Part shown: piece after piece, positions 1-6,645 of the stretch | Layout of the letters: every line of letters begins with the position of its first letter | How positions within the stretch are numbered: position 1 is the first letter of the stretch | Assembly (NCBI GenBank): GCA_035628055.1 | Contig: DASPKO010000311.1 | Coordinates: 1 to 13,889, forward strand | Direction of reading: 5' to 3' | Source: DASPKO01 sp035628055 | GTDB lineage: Bacteria > Planctomycetota > Phycisphaerae > Phycisphaerales > UBA1924 | DNA length: 13,889 bases | Made by a program: the position numbers and the translations under genes | The notes under the pieces: model-generated | Databases searched by the model: none | What the model was told of the DNA's origin: nothing | Seen by the model: the letters and a program-made list of their open reading frames with translations, nothing else

Positions 1-983
1 AGCTCATCCTGATGGAGCGGGCCGAGAACGCCCTCTTCGAGATCGACCTGCAGCTCGCGCGCCGCTTCCCGGACGTGCCGCGCCGGGCCATCCTCCACGA
101 CGTCGTGGACGCGGAGCAGACGCTGCGCCATCTGGTGCAGACCGCGCCCCAGGTCGTCTTTCACGCCGCGGCTCACAAGCACGTCCCGCTCATGGAGGAC
201 CATCCCGCCCACGCGGTGACGAACAACCTGTTCGGGACCAAGGCGATCGCGGACGCCGCGGTGGCCGTCGGCGCCGAGCGCTTCGTGCTCATCTCGACCG
301 ACAAGGCGGTGAACCCCACCAGCGTGATGGGCGCGACCAAGCGTCTGGCGGAGGTGTACGTCCGCTGGCTCGGGGGCCGCGCGGGCACCCCGACCCGGTG
401 CAGCATGGTGCGGTTCGGGAACGTGCTGGGGAGCGCGTGCAGCGTGCTGACGATCTGGTCGCAGCAGGTGGCCGAGGGGGGCCCGATCACCGTCACCGAT
501 CCGCGCATGACGCGGTATTTCATGACGATCCCCGAGGCCGCGGCCCTGGTCATCCAGAGCGCCGCGATCGCCCCGGACGGGGCCAGGGGCGCCCCCGTCT
601 ACGTGCTGGACATGGGGCCCCCCGTGCGCATCCTCGACCTGGCGGAGCGATTCGTGCGCGCCCACGGCCTGGTGCCGCGCATCGTCCAGGGGCCGGGGGC
701 CGCCCCGCCCTCGCGCGATGGTCCGGCGATCGACATCGTCATGACCGGCGCTCGCCCGGGCGAGAAGCTCCACGAGGAGCTCGCCTATCCGGCCGAGGCC
801 CTGGGGGGCACGCCCTTCCCGGGCATCAACGCCTGGGCGGGCCCGGCCCCCGAGGGCCAGGACCCTCTGGGGGTCACACAGATGGTCGCCGAGCTCTCCA
901 TGGTCCGCCACGGGCAGGACCGGGCGGCGGTGCTGGCGGCGCTGCGCCGGCACGTGCCGGGTCTCCGGCCCGGTGAGGGCTAG
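1..983 (+). CDS. CapD/WbpM-family nucleotide-sugar 4,6-dehydratase, C-terminal part (5' end outside window)
   Basis: This is a short-chain dehydratase of the polysaccharide-biosynthesis CapD/FlaA1/WbpM family, which converts UDP-GlcNAc-type sugars to 4-keto-6-deoxy intermediates for surface glycans. The open frame runs in from the left edge (first whole codon at base 3, reading LILMERAEN), so the ATG at 12 is internal and the NAD-binding Gly-rich loop is off-window. Visible family blocks are HAAAHKHVPLMEDHP, the STDKAVNPTSVMGATKR active-site block, VRFGNVLGS, and ITVTDPRMTRYFMTIPEAA. The active-site tyrosine position is Met (bases 327-329) followed by MxxxK, the Ser-Met-Lys triad known for WbpM-type dehydratases rather than the Ser-Tyr-Lys of PseB/FlaA1. 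GARPGEKLHEEL marks the C-terminal substrate region. Whether an N-terminal membrane half exists, as in WbpM, cannot be seen. The family call is firm; the exact sugar substrate is unknown. Confidence 0.93.
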   Translation, partial: LILMERAENALFEIDLQLARRFPDVPRRAILHDVVDAEQTLRHLVQTAPQVVFHAAAHKHVPLMEDHPAHAVTNNLFGTKAIADAAVAVGAERFVLISTDKAVNPTSVMGATKRLAEVYVRWLGGRAGTPTRCSMVRFGNVLGSACSVLTIWSQQVAEGGPITVTDPRMTRYFMTIPEAAALVIQSAAIAPDGARGAPVYVLDMGPPVRILDLAERFVRAHGLVPRIVQGPGAAPPSRDGPAIDIVMTGARPGEKLHEELAYPAEALGGTPFPGINAWAGPAPEGQDPLGVTQMVAELSMVRHGQDRAAVLAALRRHVPGLRPGEG

Positions 984-1025
984 CCGGCAGACGGTCTACG
1001 GGAGCGCGCAGTGCCGGTCCCTTTT
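984..1025 (+). terminator. Weak candidate intrinsic terminator after the CapD-like gene
   Basis: CCGGCA (984-989) and TGCCGG (1012-1017) form a perfect 6-bp inverted repeat just after the stop codon. The T-rich stretch TCCCTTTTCTG follows. The 22-nt loop is long for an intrinsic terminator, so this is only a candidate. The rest of the 258-nt gap up to 1241 shows no gene; its best promoter-like element is TAGAGT at 1187-1192, without a recognisable -35 partner. Confidence 0.25.
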
Positions 1026-1228
1026 CTGTCGGATGGGCTTCCCAGTTGATAACCCGCCCGGAGCCCAGGCGGAGCCGTGCCCCGAGCGTTCCCCGCCCGC
1101 CCCGCCGGCCCCGCTGCGAACCTTACCGGACCGGACGTGCACCAAAGTCGGCGCTCGGACCAAGCCGGGCGTGCCCGGGCTCCGAATAGAGTTGCAGGCT
1201 TCGCCAGGGCGGGATTAGCGGCAGGCGC

Positions 1229-1235
1229 AGAGAGG
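1229..1235 (+). promoter_or_regulatory. Ribosome-binding site of the small helical protein
   Basis: AGAGAGG lies 6 nt before the ATG at 1242. It is among the clearest Shine-Dalgarno sites in the window and decides the start: the same frame is open back to 1077, but that upstream part reads as Pro/Ala/Arg-rich noise with no ribosome-binding site. Confidence 0.6.
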
Positions 1236-1241
1236 ACCAGC

Positions 1242-1547
1242 ATGAACACCAACGACGTCAGGAAGCTGCTGGGGGCGACGGTCGCCGCCCGCGACCGGGC
1301 CGAGGCGGTGATCCAGGGATTGATCCAGGCCAAGGCCGAGTGCGAGCGGGCCCTGGCCGAAGCCAAGCGCGAGGACACGCTCAAGAAGGTGACGGGGCGG
1401 TCGGCGATGGAGAACGCCGTCACCCAGGCCCGCAAGGTCGTCGACTCGCTGGACCGCGCCATCGACCAGCTCCGCGCCGACCTGGCGCGTGAGGGCGGGA
1501 TCGAGGGAGACATGATCGCGGCCGGGTCCCACGGCACGGACAACTAG
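1242..1547 (+). CDS. Small helical hypothetical protein, 101 aa
   Basis: I do not recognise a family. The 101-residue product is predicted to be almost wholly alpha-helical: charged, Ala/Lys/Glu/Arg-rich stretches from about residue 5 to 45 and 53 to 84, with hydrophobic residues spaced like short coiled-coil heptads (for example VVDSLDRAIDQLRADL, 66-81). The two helices are joined by a Thr-Gly-Arg turn near residue 51, which suggests a helical hairpin or coiled-coil dimer. There is one cysteine (34), no signal peptide and no membrane segment; the C-terminus is short and polar. The start at 1242 is supported by AGAGAGG 6 nt upstream. It lies 32 nt before dut on the same strand, but dut appears to have its own promoter, so a functional link is not shown. 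Codon use matches its neighbours, so it is probably a real gene. Confidence 0.7.
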   Translation: MNTNDVRKLLGATVAARDRAEAVIQGLIQAKAECERALAEAKREDTLKKVTGRSAMENAVTQARKVVDSLDRAIDQLRADLAREGGIEGDMIAAGSHGTDN

Positions 1548-1564
1548 CCGGCCGCGGGCCGCGA

Positions 1565-1570
1565 TAGGCT
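1565..1570 (+). promoter_or_regulatory. Candidate -10 box (TAGGCT) of dut, near-leaderless start
   Basis: TAGGCT ends 9 nt before the dut ATG, with no Shine-Dalgarno site in between. If it is a -10 element, the transcript would begin about 3 nt before the start codon. Similar TAnnCT boxes precede four other genes here. No -35 element is evident. Confidence 0.4.
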
Positions 1571-1579
1571 CGCGGCCAT

Positions 1580-2032
1580 ATGGCCGACCCCACGCCCGAT
1601 CTTCGCCTGGTGCTGCTCGACCCGCGGGCCCGGGCGCCCGCGTATCAGTCAGGCCTGGCCGCGGGCCTGGACCTGCACGCCTTCGCCCCCGAGCACGACG
1701 TGGTGATCCCGCCCGGTCAGATCGTCACCGTGCGGTGCGGCTTTGCCATGGCCCTGCCGCCCGGGTACGAGGCCCAGGTGCGCCCACGCTCCGGGCTCGC
1801 CTCGCGCCACGGGATCACGCTCGTGAACTCGCCCGGCACGATCGACGCCGACTACCGCGGGGAGGTGATGGTTCCCCTCATCAATCACGGGGGCGCCGCC
1901 TTCACGATCCGCCACGGCGACCGCGTCGCGCAGATGGTGATCGCGGCGGTCGCCCGGGCCCGCGTGAGCCTGGTCGCCAGCCTGGAGCCGACCGCGCGCG
2001 GCGCCGGGGGCTTCGGCTCGACCGGCGTCTAG
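1580..2032 (+). CDS. dut: dUTP diphosphatase (dUTPase)
   Basis: Hydrolyses dUTP to dUMP and pyrophosphate, keeping uracil out of DNA and supplying dUMP for thymidylate synthesis; cytosolic homotrimer. The 150-residue length is normal for the trimeric family, and all five motifs are present in order: AGLDLHA (28-34), PRSGLA (69-74), GTIDADYRGEV (86-96, with the water-activating Asp89 and uracil-pocket Tyr92), GDRVAQMV (113-120), and the C-terminal P-loop-like RGAGGFGSTG (140-149) that closes over the triphosphate from a neighbouring subunit. The start at 1580 gives a normal N-terminus; there is no Shine-Dalgarno site, but TAGGCT lies just upstream. The preceding small gene ends 32 nt earlier. 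A convergent gene ends at 2151, and a nested inverted repeat lies between them. Nothing is degenerate, so this should be an active enzyme. Confidence 0.97.
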   Translation: MADPTPDLRLVLLDPRARAPAYQSGLAAGLDLHAFAPEHDVVIPPGQIVTVRCGFAMALPPGYEAQVRPRSGLASRHGITLVNSPGTIDADYRGEVMVPLINHGGAAFTIRHGDRVAQMVIAAVARARVSLVASLEPTARGAGGFGSTGV

Positions 2033-2036
2033 CCCG

Positions 2037-2126
2037 CCGGCCACTCCCGCCCGAAACCTAGAGCCCCGCGCCACGACCACTCGGTCGTGCGGGGGCCCGG
2101 CGGGTGCCTATGACGGGAGTGGTCGG
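2037..2126. terminator. Nested inverted repeat between convergent genes, probable bidirectional terminator
   Basis: The outer arms CCACTCCCG (2041-2049) and CGGGAGTGG (2114-2122) are a perfect 9-bp inverted repeat, extendable outward by four more positions with one G-T mismatch. Inside is a compact hairpin, CACGACC-ACTC-GGTCGTG (2072-2089): a 7-bp stem with a 4-nt loop. It fills most of the 118-nt gap between the stops of dut and the convergent fibro-slime gene, where both transcripts must end. There is no T-run on either side, so it would be a non-canonical terminator or a transcript-end stabiliser. Confidence 0.45.
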
Positions 2127-2150
2127 GTGGCCTGGGGCGGTGGCCCGGGA

Positions 2151-3062
2151 TCAGTCGTAGAGCCCGCTGGTCTCGGGTGGGGAGACGTAGCCCAGCTCGA
2201 TGTTGGTTACGAACTTGAACCAGGAGTCGACCTTCTTGCGCTCGCCGTAGAAGATCTTCAGCGAGTAGGTCTGGCCGTCCTGCAGCCAGGTGAGGCGCGA
2301 CAGGTCGACGTCCTGCTCCTGCATCACGTGGTTGCCGCCCAGGTCCGCGACGAGCTTGCCGTCGATGTACAGGAGCAGGAAGTCGTCGGCGCCGACGGTG
2401 ATCACCTGCTGGCCTTCGGCGTCGTACACGAACGTGGTCTCGAGCTCATACGTGTACTCGTAGACCTTGTTCCCGCCGAAGCCCGGCACGTGGGCGTGCT
2501 GGGTCCACAGGTCGTTGTCGAAGACCCACATGCCGGTCGTCTCATTCCGCACCATGGTGATGGGGAACTGGTACGTGGTGTTGACCCCGGCCACGTCCCG
2601 GAACCATTGCCCGAAGTTCGCCGCGGTCGTGCAGGCGCCGCCCGGCACGGTCTCGACCAACGGCGGCTGGTCGCCGACGCGGGCTTCGAGATAGGGCCGG
2701 GGCGGACAGATCGGTCGCCCGGAAGAGTCCCGTGCCGGCGTCAGCACCTTGAAGCCGGTGCTGGCGAAGACCGGGTTGCCCTCGGCGTCGAGCGTGTCCG
2801 CCGCCATGCCGTAGTACGTCGCCCGCCCGCGGGTCGGGGTCGTGCCGAAGTCCGGGTGCCCGTTGCTAACGTTGTGCGCCCGGAAATCACGGAAGACGCC
2901 GTAGAGCGTCCGCGTGTTGGGCTCGCCCGAGGGCGGGTTTCCGGACTCGCCCTGGCCCGGCGGGGTGGCGGCAGCGAGGCCGGACCCCGCGAGGGCCGCG
3001 AGCACGGCGGCGCGCGCTCCGAAACGGGCCAGACGGCTGCGGGGTGCTGGGGAGGTGCTCAT
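2151..3062 (-). CDS. Secreted fibro-slime/PA14-like domain protein
   Basis: The 303-residue protein has an N-terminal signal peptide: basic start RSRLARFGAR, hydrophobic core AAVLAALAGSGLA, and likely cleavage near AAA-TPP around residue 33. A low-complexity Gly/Pro/Ser linker follows to about 50. The remainder is one fibro-slime domain. It opens with GVFRDFRAHNVSNGHPDFG (55-73), has FGQWFRDVAGVN at 150-161, and ends with a PA14-like beta-sandwich block (about 203-290) that includes ADDFLLLYIDGKLVADLGG and LQDGQTYSLKIFYGER. The domain was first noted in slime-mould spore-coat proteins and occurs in bacterial extracellular carbohydrate-binding or adhesion proteins, so a surface or secreted binding role is inferred. 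Cys119 and Cys144 could form a disulfide. The start is set by AAGGA 7 nt upstream; a longer in-frame start at 3128 is less likely because it would bury the signal peptide. No anchor or PEP-CTERM tail is visible. Confidence 0.82.
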   Translation of the reverse strand: MSTSPAPRSRLARFGARAAVLAALAGSGLAAATPPGQGESGNPPSGEPNTRTLYGVFRDFRAHNVSNGHPDFGTTPTRGRATYYGMAADTLDAEGNPVFASTGFKVLTPARDSSGRPICPPRPYLEARVGDQPPLVETVPGGACTTAANFGQWFRDVAGVNTTYQFPITMVRNETTGMWVFDNDLWTQHAHVPGFGGNKVYEYTYELETTFVYDAEGQQVITVGADDFLLLYIDGKLVADLGGNHVMQEQDVDLSRLTWLQDGQTYSLKIFYGERKKVDSWFKFVTNIELGYVSPPETSGLYD

Positions 3063-3069
3063 GGGTCGG

Positions 3070-3074
3070 TCCTT
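3070..3074 (-). promoter_or_regulatory. Ribosome-binding site of the fibro-slime gene
   Basis: On the minus strand AAGGA stands 7 nt before the ATG at 3062. It selects this start over the upstream in-frame ATG at 3128. The 220-nt divergent region beyond it contains a relatively AT-rich patch at about 3121-3145, a plausible promoter location, but no convincing -35/-10 pair. Confidence 0.6.
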
Positions 3075-3270
3075 GTGCGCCGGGCTCGGCCGGCGCTCGG
3101 TTCGGCCGCCCCTGCGGCCCTCAATCATGGAATGTCGAATTCATGGCGGGGCGCGACCAGCCCCGCGGCGGGGCGGGCTGGTAAACGGCGCCGGATATGC
3201 CCGGCGTGCGGGCGGTGCGGCCTGGCGAATCCGCCCGGGCGTCCCGGGCGGCGGTCCGGGGGGTTGCGGG

Positions 3271-3276
3271 TATGCT
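3271..3276 (+). promoter_or_regulatory. Candidate -10 box (TATGCT), leaderless start of the transporter gene
   Basis: TATGCT ends exactly 6 nt before the GTG start at 3283. That spacing would put transcription start on the first base of the start codon. No Shine-Dalgarno site is present and no -35 hexamer is obvious in the G-rich sequence upstream. The box supports the choice of the GTG at 3283. Confidence 0.45.
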
Positions 3277-3282
3277 CGCGCC

Positions 3283-4062
3283 GTGTCAACGTCCGCCGCG
3301 CACCCCCGGGCAACCGTCCCCCGTTCTCCGGACCCCGCGCCGGGCGAGCGGGCCCGGCTCGTCTACCTCGTGCTGGCCGCCGCGTACGTGACCGCGCTGC
3401 TGCTGGCGAACATCGTGGGCGTCAAGCTCTTCCGCATCGAGCTGGGCGAGGCCTGGGGGCACGCCTGGGTGATCAAGCACAGCGTCGGGATGATCTCCTT
3501 CCCCATCACCTTCGTGCTCACCGACCTGCTCAACGAGTACTGGGGGCGGCGCGGGGCGCGCCGGGTCATCTTCCTCGCCTTCGCCATGGGCGTGCTGGCC
3601 TTCCTGATCCTCTGGGTGGCCCGGAAGGTCCCCGCGTGGGAGGGAGTGCCCAACACCGCCACCCAGGCCGAGGTCGAGGCGGTCTTCGGCGCCTCGGCCC
3701 TCATGTACGTCGCGTCGCTGCTGGCCTTCCTCCTCGGGTCCGTGCTCGACGTCGTGCTCTTCGGCTTCTTCAAGCGGCTCACGGCCGGGCGGGCCGTCTG
3801 GCTGCGTGCGACGGGCAGCACCGTGGTCTCTCAGCTCTTTGACAGCCTGGCGGTGACGGGGCTGTACTTCGCGGTCATCCCGGGGCTGCTCGGACGCGGC
3901 GCGGCCCCGCTGGGCGACGTGGTGGGCATGGCCCTCACCGGCTACTGGCTCAAGTTCGCCCTCGCGGTGCTGCTCACCCCGGCGATCTACGCGGGGCGCT
4001 GGGGGATCCGGCGCTATGCGGGCCTGGCCCCGCTTCCCCCGGGCGCCCCGGGGCGCGAATAG
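3283..4062 (+). CDS. yhhQ: Queuosine precursor transporter, YhhQ/VUT family
   Basis: Inner-membrane protein of 259 residues, normal for the YhhQ (vitamin-uptake-transporter) family, which imports queuosine precursors such as preQ0 or preQ1 for tRNA wobble-base modification. About six membrane segments are visible: roughly 26-47, 67-85, 94-114, 137-163, 186-206 and 214-238. Family hallmarks are FPITFVLTDLLNEYWGRRGARR (73-94) with its acidic-polar D-x-x-N-E core in the membrane, and RATGSTVVSQLFDSLAV (175-191) with the S/T-x-x-x-Q-x-x-D pattern. The GTG at 3283 is chosen because it just precedes a short soluble leader and the first membrane segment, and a TATGCT box sits 6 nt upstream. Upstream in-frame codons read as Gly/Arg-rich noise. 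No queuosine-synthesis gene or riboswitch is visible nearby. The substrate is inferred from the family. Confidence 0.88.
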   Translation: MSTSAAHPRATVPRSPDPAPGERARLVYLVLAAAYVTALLLANIVGVKLFRIELGEAWGHAWVIKHSVGMISFPITFVLTDLLNEYWGRRGARRVIFLAFAMGVLAFLILWVARKVPAWEGVPNTATQAEVEAVFGASALMYVASLLAFLLGSVLDVVLFGFFKRLTAGRAVWLRATGSTVVSQLFDSLAVTGLYFAVIPGLLGRGAAPLGDVVGMALTGYWLKFALAVLLTPAIYAGRWGIRRYAGLAPLPPGAPGRE

Positions 4063-4107
4063 CCCGCGCCGCGCCCCCGGACACCTTTGGTTTCCGCGGC
4101 GCGCGGG
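4063..4107 (+). terminator. GC-rich hairpin after the transporter gene, possible terminator
   Basis: CCCGCGCCGCG (4063-4073) pairs with CGCGGCGCGCGGG (4095-4107) with a 2-nt bulge, enclosing a loop of about 21 nt. It begins directly after the stop codon at 4062. There is no T-tract, so termination activity is uncertain; it may act as a 3'-end stabiliser. Confidence 0.3.
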
Positions 4108-4176
4108 AGTACCGTTGCGCCCCTCTCGCGGCCGCGCGCGTTCCGCGGCATCGCCTCCACCAGGGCCATCCCGACC

Positions 4177-5811
4177 ATGTCAAGCCTCCCCGAGCAGGTC
4201 ACGCTTCCGGCGGACACGAACCAGGCCCTGGGCCTGGCGAACTTCGCCATCGCGTTCATGTCGCAGGGCTCCGGCGCGGGCCGGCCCGAGGCCGGCGTGC
4301 TCGAACGGACCGAGATGTTCCACACCGACGCGGTGCTGTGCGGCCTCTCGGCGCTCGCGCTGCGGACGAACGCCCCGACCATCCTCCGCGCCGAAGCGCT
4401 CGCGTACGCGAACGCCCCGGGCGCCGACCGGCACCCGACCCTGGGCCGGGCCAGGTTCCACGGGGCCAAGGTGTTCGGGGCGCCCGTCCGCGTCAAGAGC
4501 GAGAAGGCCGTGCTGGCCAACACCGCGGCGGTGCGCGAGTGGGATTCCAACGGGACCAACTTCGGCTACAGCCAGGACCGACCGGAGCACCGCGCCGGCG
4601 AGTTCGGGCACAACGACTACTACGCCGTGCCCGTGGCGGCGGCGCAGATGCTCGGGGCCCCGGGCGCCGAGGCCCTGCGGGGCATGGTGCTGCTCGACGA
4701 GATCCGCGGGCGGCTGGCCGAGGTCTTCTCGCTCAAGACCTACAAGGTCGACCACGTGATGCACGGGGCGATCGCCTCGGCGATCACCTTCGGGGCGATG
4801 CTCGGGGCGACCCCGGAGGAGATCGAGTCGGCGATCGGGATGGTGGTGGCGCACCACGTGCCCTTCCGCGCCATCCGCCACGGGCACCAGCTCTCCGACA
4901 GCAAGGGCGCCAGCGCCGCCATCTCGACCGAGGCGGCGATTCTGTGCATGAAGCGCGCGATGGCCGGGTTCATCGGCCCCAGCGACATCTTCCGCAATCC
5001 CGAGGCGCTCTTCTGCCTCTTCAAGAAGGACACGCCGGGCGGGCGCTCCCCCTTCGACCTCGTGCTGAGCCGCGCCGGGAGCGACTTTGCCGTCATGGGG
5101 ATGCACTTCAAGCTTGGCTTGTACGAGCACCAGTCCGCCGGCGCCCTCCAGGGGCTCATCGATCTTCTCGCCGCCCACCCGGGGCTGCTTGAGCGCCGCG
5201 CCGGCGACGCCGGGGGCAACATCGCCAGGCTGGTGGTGACCGCCTACGAGCCGGCCTTCTCGATCATCGGCGACCCGGCCAAGCGCGACCCGCACACGCG
5301 CCAATCCGCCGACCACTCCATGCTCTACCTGGTCTGCACGATGCTCCGCAAGGCCCTGGAGGCCTCGGAGCGCGACACCGGGACCGGCCGACCGAAGGCG
5401 GCGGGCATCGCCGACTGGACCACGCTCATGCTGCTCCCCGAGGACTTCACCGAGTCCGCTATCAACCACCCGCTCACCCGGTCGCTGATGGAGAAGATGA
5501 CGTTTCAGCACGGCGGGCCCGAGTACGACGCCCGGTACCCCGACGGGATCCCGACGTCGATCGCCATCACCGACGCGGCCGGCCGAACCTTCGACAGCGG
5601 CATGGTGATGTACCCGGCCGGGCACGCCCGCAACCGCACCGCCCCGCTCCGCGACATCCTCGGGCACAAGTGGCGCCGCCTCGCCGAGCTGGCGACGGAC
5701 GACCCGGCGGGGCTGCTCGGGCGTCTCGGGGGCCTCGCCGACAAGTCGCCCGAGCAGGTGCAGTCCCTGTACGAGCTCGAGATCCGCTTCCGCGACGAGG
5801 CGTTCGTGTAG
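4177..5811 (+). CDS. MmgE/PrpD family protein (2-methylcitrate dehydratase-like)
   Basis: Cytosolic 544-residue member of the MmgE/PrpD fold, which includes 2-methylcitrate dehydratase (propionate catabolism) and cis-aconitate decarboxylase. Recognisable blocks are the helical N-terminal domain starting LPADTNQALGLANFAI; the substrate region VREWDSNGTNFG (119-130) followed by GEFGHNDYYAVPVAAAQ, matching the W-x-D-x-x-D and H-P-x-D-N regions of PrpD; the KGASAAISTEAAILC lid region (243-257); and RQSADHSMLYLV (375-386), equivalent to PrpD's substrate-loop H-x-x-x-Y. It is longer than E. coli PrpD (483), mainly through C-terminal additions. The ATG at 4177 is used; the open frame continues upstream to a TTG at 4087, but the extension is low-complexity. 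Neither prpB nor prpC is adjacent, so the exact reaction is not fixed by context. The substrate could be another tricarboxylate. Confidence 0.85.
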   Translation: MSSLPEQVTLPADTNQALGLANFAIAFMSQGSGAGRPEAGVLERTEMFHTDAVLCGLSALALRTNAPTILRAEALAYANAPGADRHPTLGRARFHGAKVFGAPVRVKSEKAVLANTAAVREWDSNGTNFGYSQDRPEHRAGEFGHNDYYAVPVAAAQMLGAPGAEALRGMVLLDEIRGRLAEVFSLKTYKVDHVMHGAIASAITFGAMLGATPEEIESAIGMVVAHHVPFRAIRHGHQLSDSKGASAAISTEAAILCMKRAMAGFIGPSDIFRNPEALFCLFKKDTPGGRSPFDLVLSRAGSDFAVMGMHFKLGLYEHQSAGALQGLIDLLAAHPGLLERRAGDAGGNIARLVVTAYEPAFSIIGDPAKRDPHTRQSADHSMLYLVCTMLRKALEASERDTGTGRPKAAGIADWTTLMLLPEDFTESAINHPLTRSLMEKMTFQHGGPEYDARYPDGIPTSIAITDAAGRTFDSGMVMYPAGHARNRTAPLRDILGHKWRRLAELATDDPAGLLGRLGGLADKSPEQVQSLYELEIRFRDEAFV

Positions 5812-5835
5812 GAGGCGTCCGGGCGCTCCCGGCGC

Positions 5836-5844
5836 TGGTAAACT
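5836..5844 (+). promoter_or_regulatory. Extended -10 box (TGG-TAAACT), leaderless start
   Basis: TGG followed by TAAACT is an extended -10 element. It ends 6 nt before the ATG at 5851, so the predicted transcript begins on the start codon. Immediately upstream a short hairpin, GCGTCCGGG (5815-5823) / CCCGGCGC (5828-5835, one bulge), abuts the box and could end the preceding transcript. No Shine-Dalgarno site is present. Confidence 0.5.
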
Positions 5845-5850
5845 CCGCGC

Positions 5851-6645
5851 ATGCCGACCCCGCCGCGCTCAACGACGCGCCGCAAGCCCGCCGCGCCGCC
5901 TGGAGACACGGCCCCGCGCCGGCTCGCCGGCATCGGCGACGCCGCCGTCGAGAAGGCGACGGGGCACGCCTGGGAACACTGGCTGCGCGTGCTCGACAGG
6001 GCCGGCGCGGCCCGGATGCCCCACGATGAGATCGCGCTCGTGCTCCACGAGGAGTTCGGCGTCGGCGACTGGTGGGCCCAGATGGTGACGGTGGGGTACG
6101 AGCAGGCACGCGGCCTGCGCCAGAAGTACCAGTCGTGCGACGGCAGGTTTCAGGGCAACGCCAGCAAGACCGTGCCCGTGCCGCTGGCCGTGCTCTTCGA
6201 CGCCTGGAACGATCCGGTCCGGCGGGCCCGCTGGCTGCCAGGGGCCGACCTGGTGGTCCGCCGGGCGACGCCGGGCAAGTCGATGCGGATCACCTGGGAG
6301 GCCTCGGCCGGCGAGCTCGCGACGAACCTCGACGTGAACTTCTACGCCAAGGGTCCGGGGAAGAGCCAGGTGGCGCTCAACCACACCAAGCTGGGCTCGC
6401 CCGACGAGGTCGAGCGCTCCAAGGCCTTCTGGGCCGAGCGGCTCACGGCCCTTCAGGCCGAGCTGGTTGGTGAAGCGACGGCGCCGGTGTCGCGCGGTTC
6501 TTCGAAGAGGGCCGCGACGGCCCCGGCAGGATCGCGGATGGCGCAGAAGGTGCCCCCCGCCAAGGGTCGCGGCCCGTCCAGGACGGTGCCGCCGAGGTCC
6601 GCGCAGCGTCGAGCCGCCTCGCGCACGTCGGGGACCACGATGTAG
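5851..6645 (+). CDS. DUF4287-SRPBCC fusion protein with antisense-overlapping C-terminal tail
   Basis: The 264-residue product has three parts. After a basic, disordered N-terminus (1-26), residues 27-90 are a DUF4287 domain, with ATGHAWEHWLRVLDRAG and the hallmark GDWWAQMVTVGYEQARGLR. Residues about 102-206 are a START/SRPBCC (AHSA1-like) ligand-binding fold: the entry strand GNASKTVPVPLAVLFDAWND, then ARWLPG, MRITWE, and the closing helix KAFWAERLTALQAEL. Residues 207-264 are a basic Ser/Arg/Ala/Pro tail with no domain. From codon 201 the gene is antisense to the convergent VOC gene for 193 bp, and the tail holds more A/T-ending codons than the domains. A TGA in the adjacent frame at 6471-6473 would end the protein right after the SRPBCC helix, so a lost base or frameshift near there is possible. 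The molecular function of this fusion is unknown; binding of a hydrophobic ligand is inferred from the fold. Confidence 0.82.
   Translation: MPTPPRSTTRRKPAAPPGDTAPRRLAGIGDAAVEKATGHAWEHWLRVLDRAGAARMPHDEIALVLHEEFGVGDWWAQMVTVGYEQARGLRQKYQSCDGRFQGNASKTVPVPLAVLFDAWNDPVRRARWLPGADLVVRRATPGKSMRITWEASAGELATNLDVNFYAKGPGKSQVALNHTKLGSPDEVERSKAFWAERLTALQAELVGEATAPVSRGSSKRAATAPAGSRMAQKVPPAKGRGPSRTVPPRSAQRRAASRTSGTTM

Noticed and set aside
398..976. 192-codon frame inside the CapD-like gene
   Set aside because: Same-strand shadow frame rich in Arg/Gly/Pro, while the overlapping frame carries all the family motifs.
973..1218. 81-codon frame between the CapD-like gene and the small protein
   Set aside because: Pro/Arg/Ala-rich, overlaps the preceding stop region, has no ribosome-binding site and no recognisable fold.
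2127..3842. 571-codon open frame on the plus strand
   Set aside because: It is antisense to the fibro-slime gene and then out of frame with the transporter. Its product is Arg/Gly/Ala/Pro noise without a domain; long shadow frames are expected at this GC content.
4087..4115. TTGGTT-17 nt-TACCGT as a sigma-70 promoter for the PrpD-like gene
   Set aside because: The spacing is ideal, but each hexamer matches the consensus at only three of six positions, and it lies in the loop and arm of a hairpin; not convincing by itself.
4180..5667. 495-codon minus-strand open frame opposite the PrpD-like gene
   Set aside because: It mirrors the conserved plus-strand gene codon for codon and shows no domain, signal peptide or ribosome-binding site.
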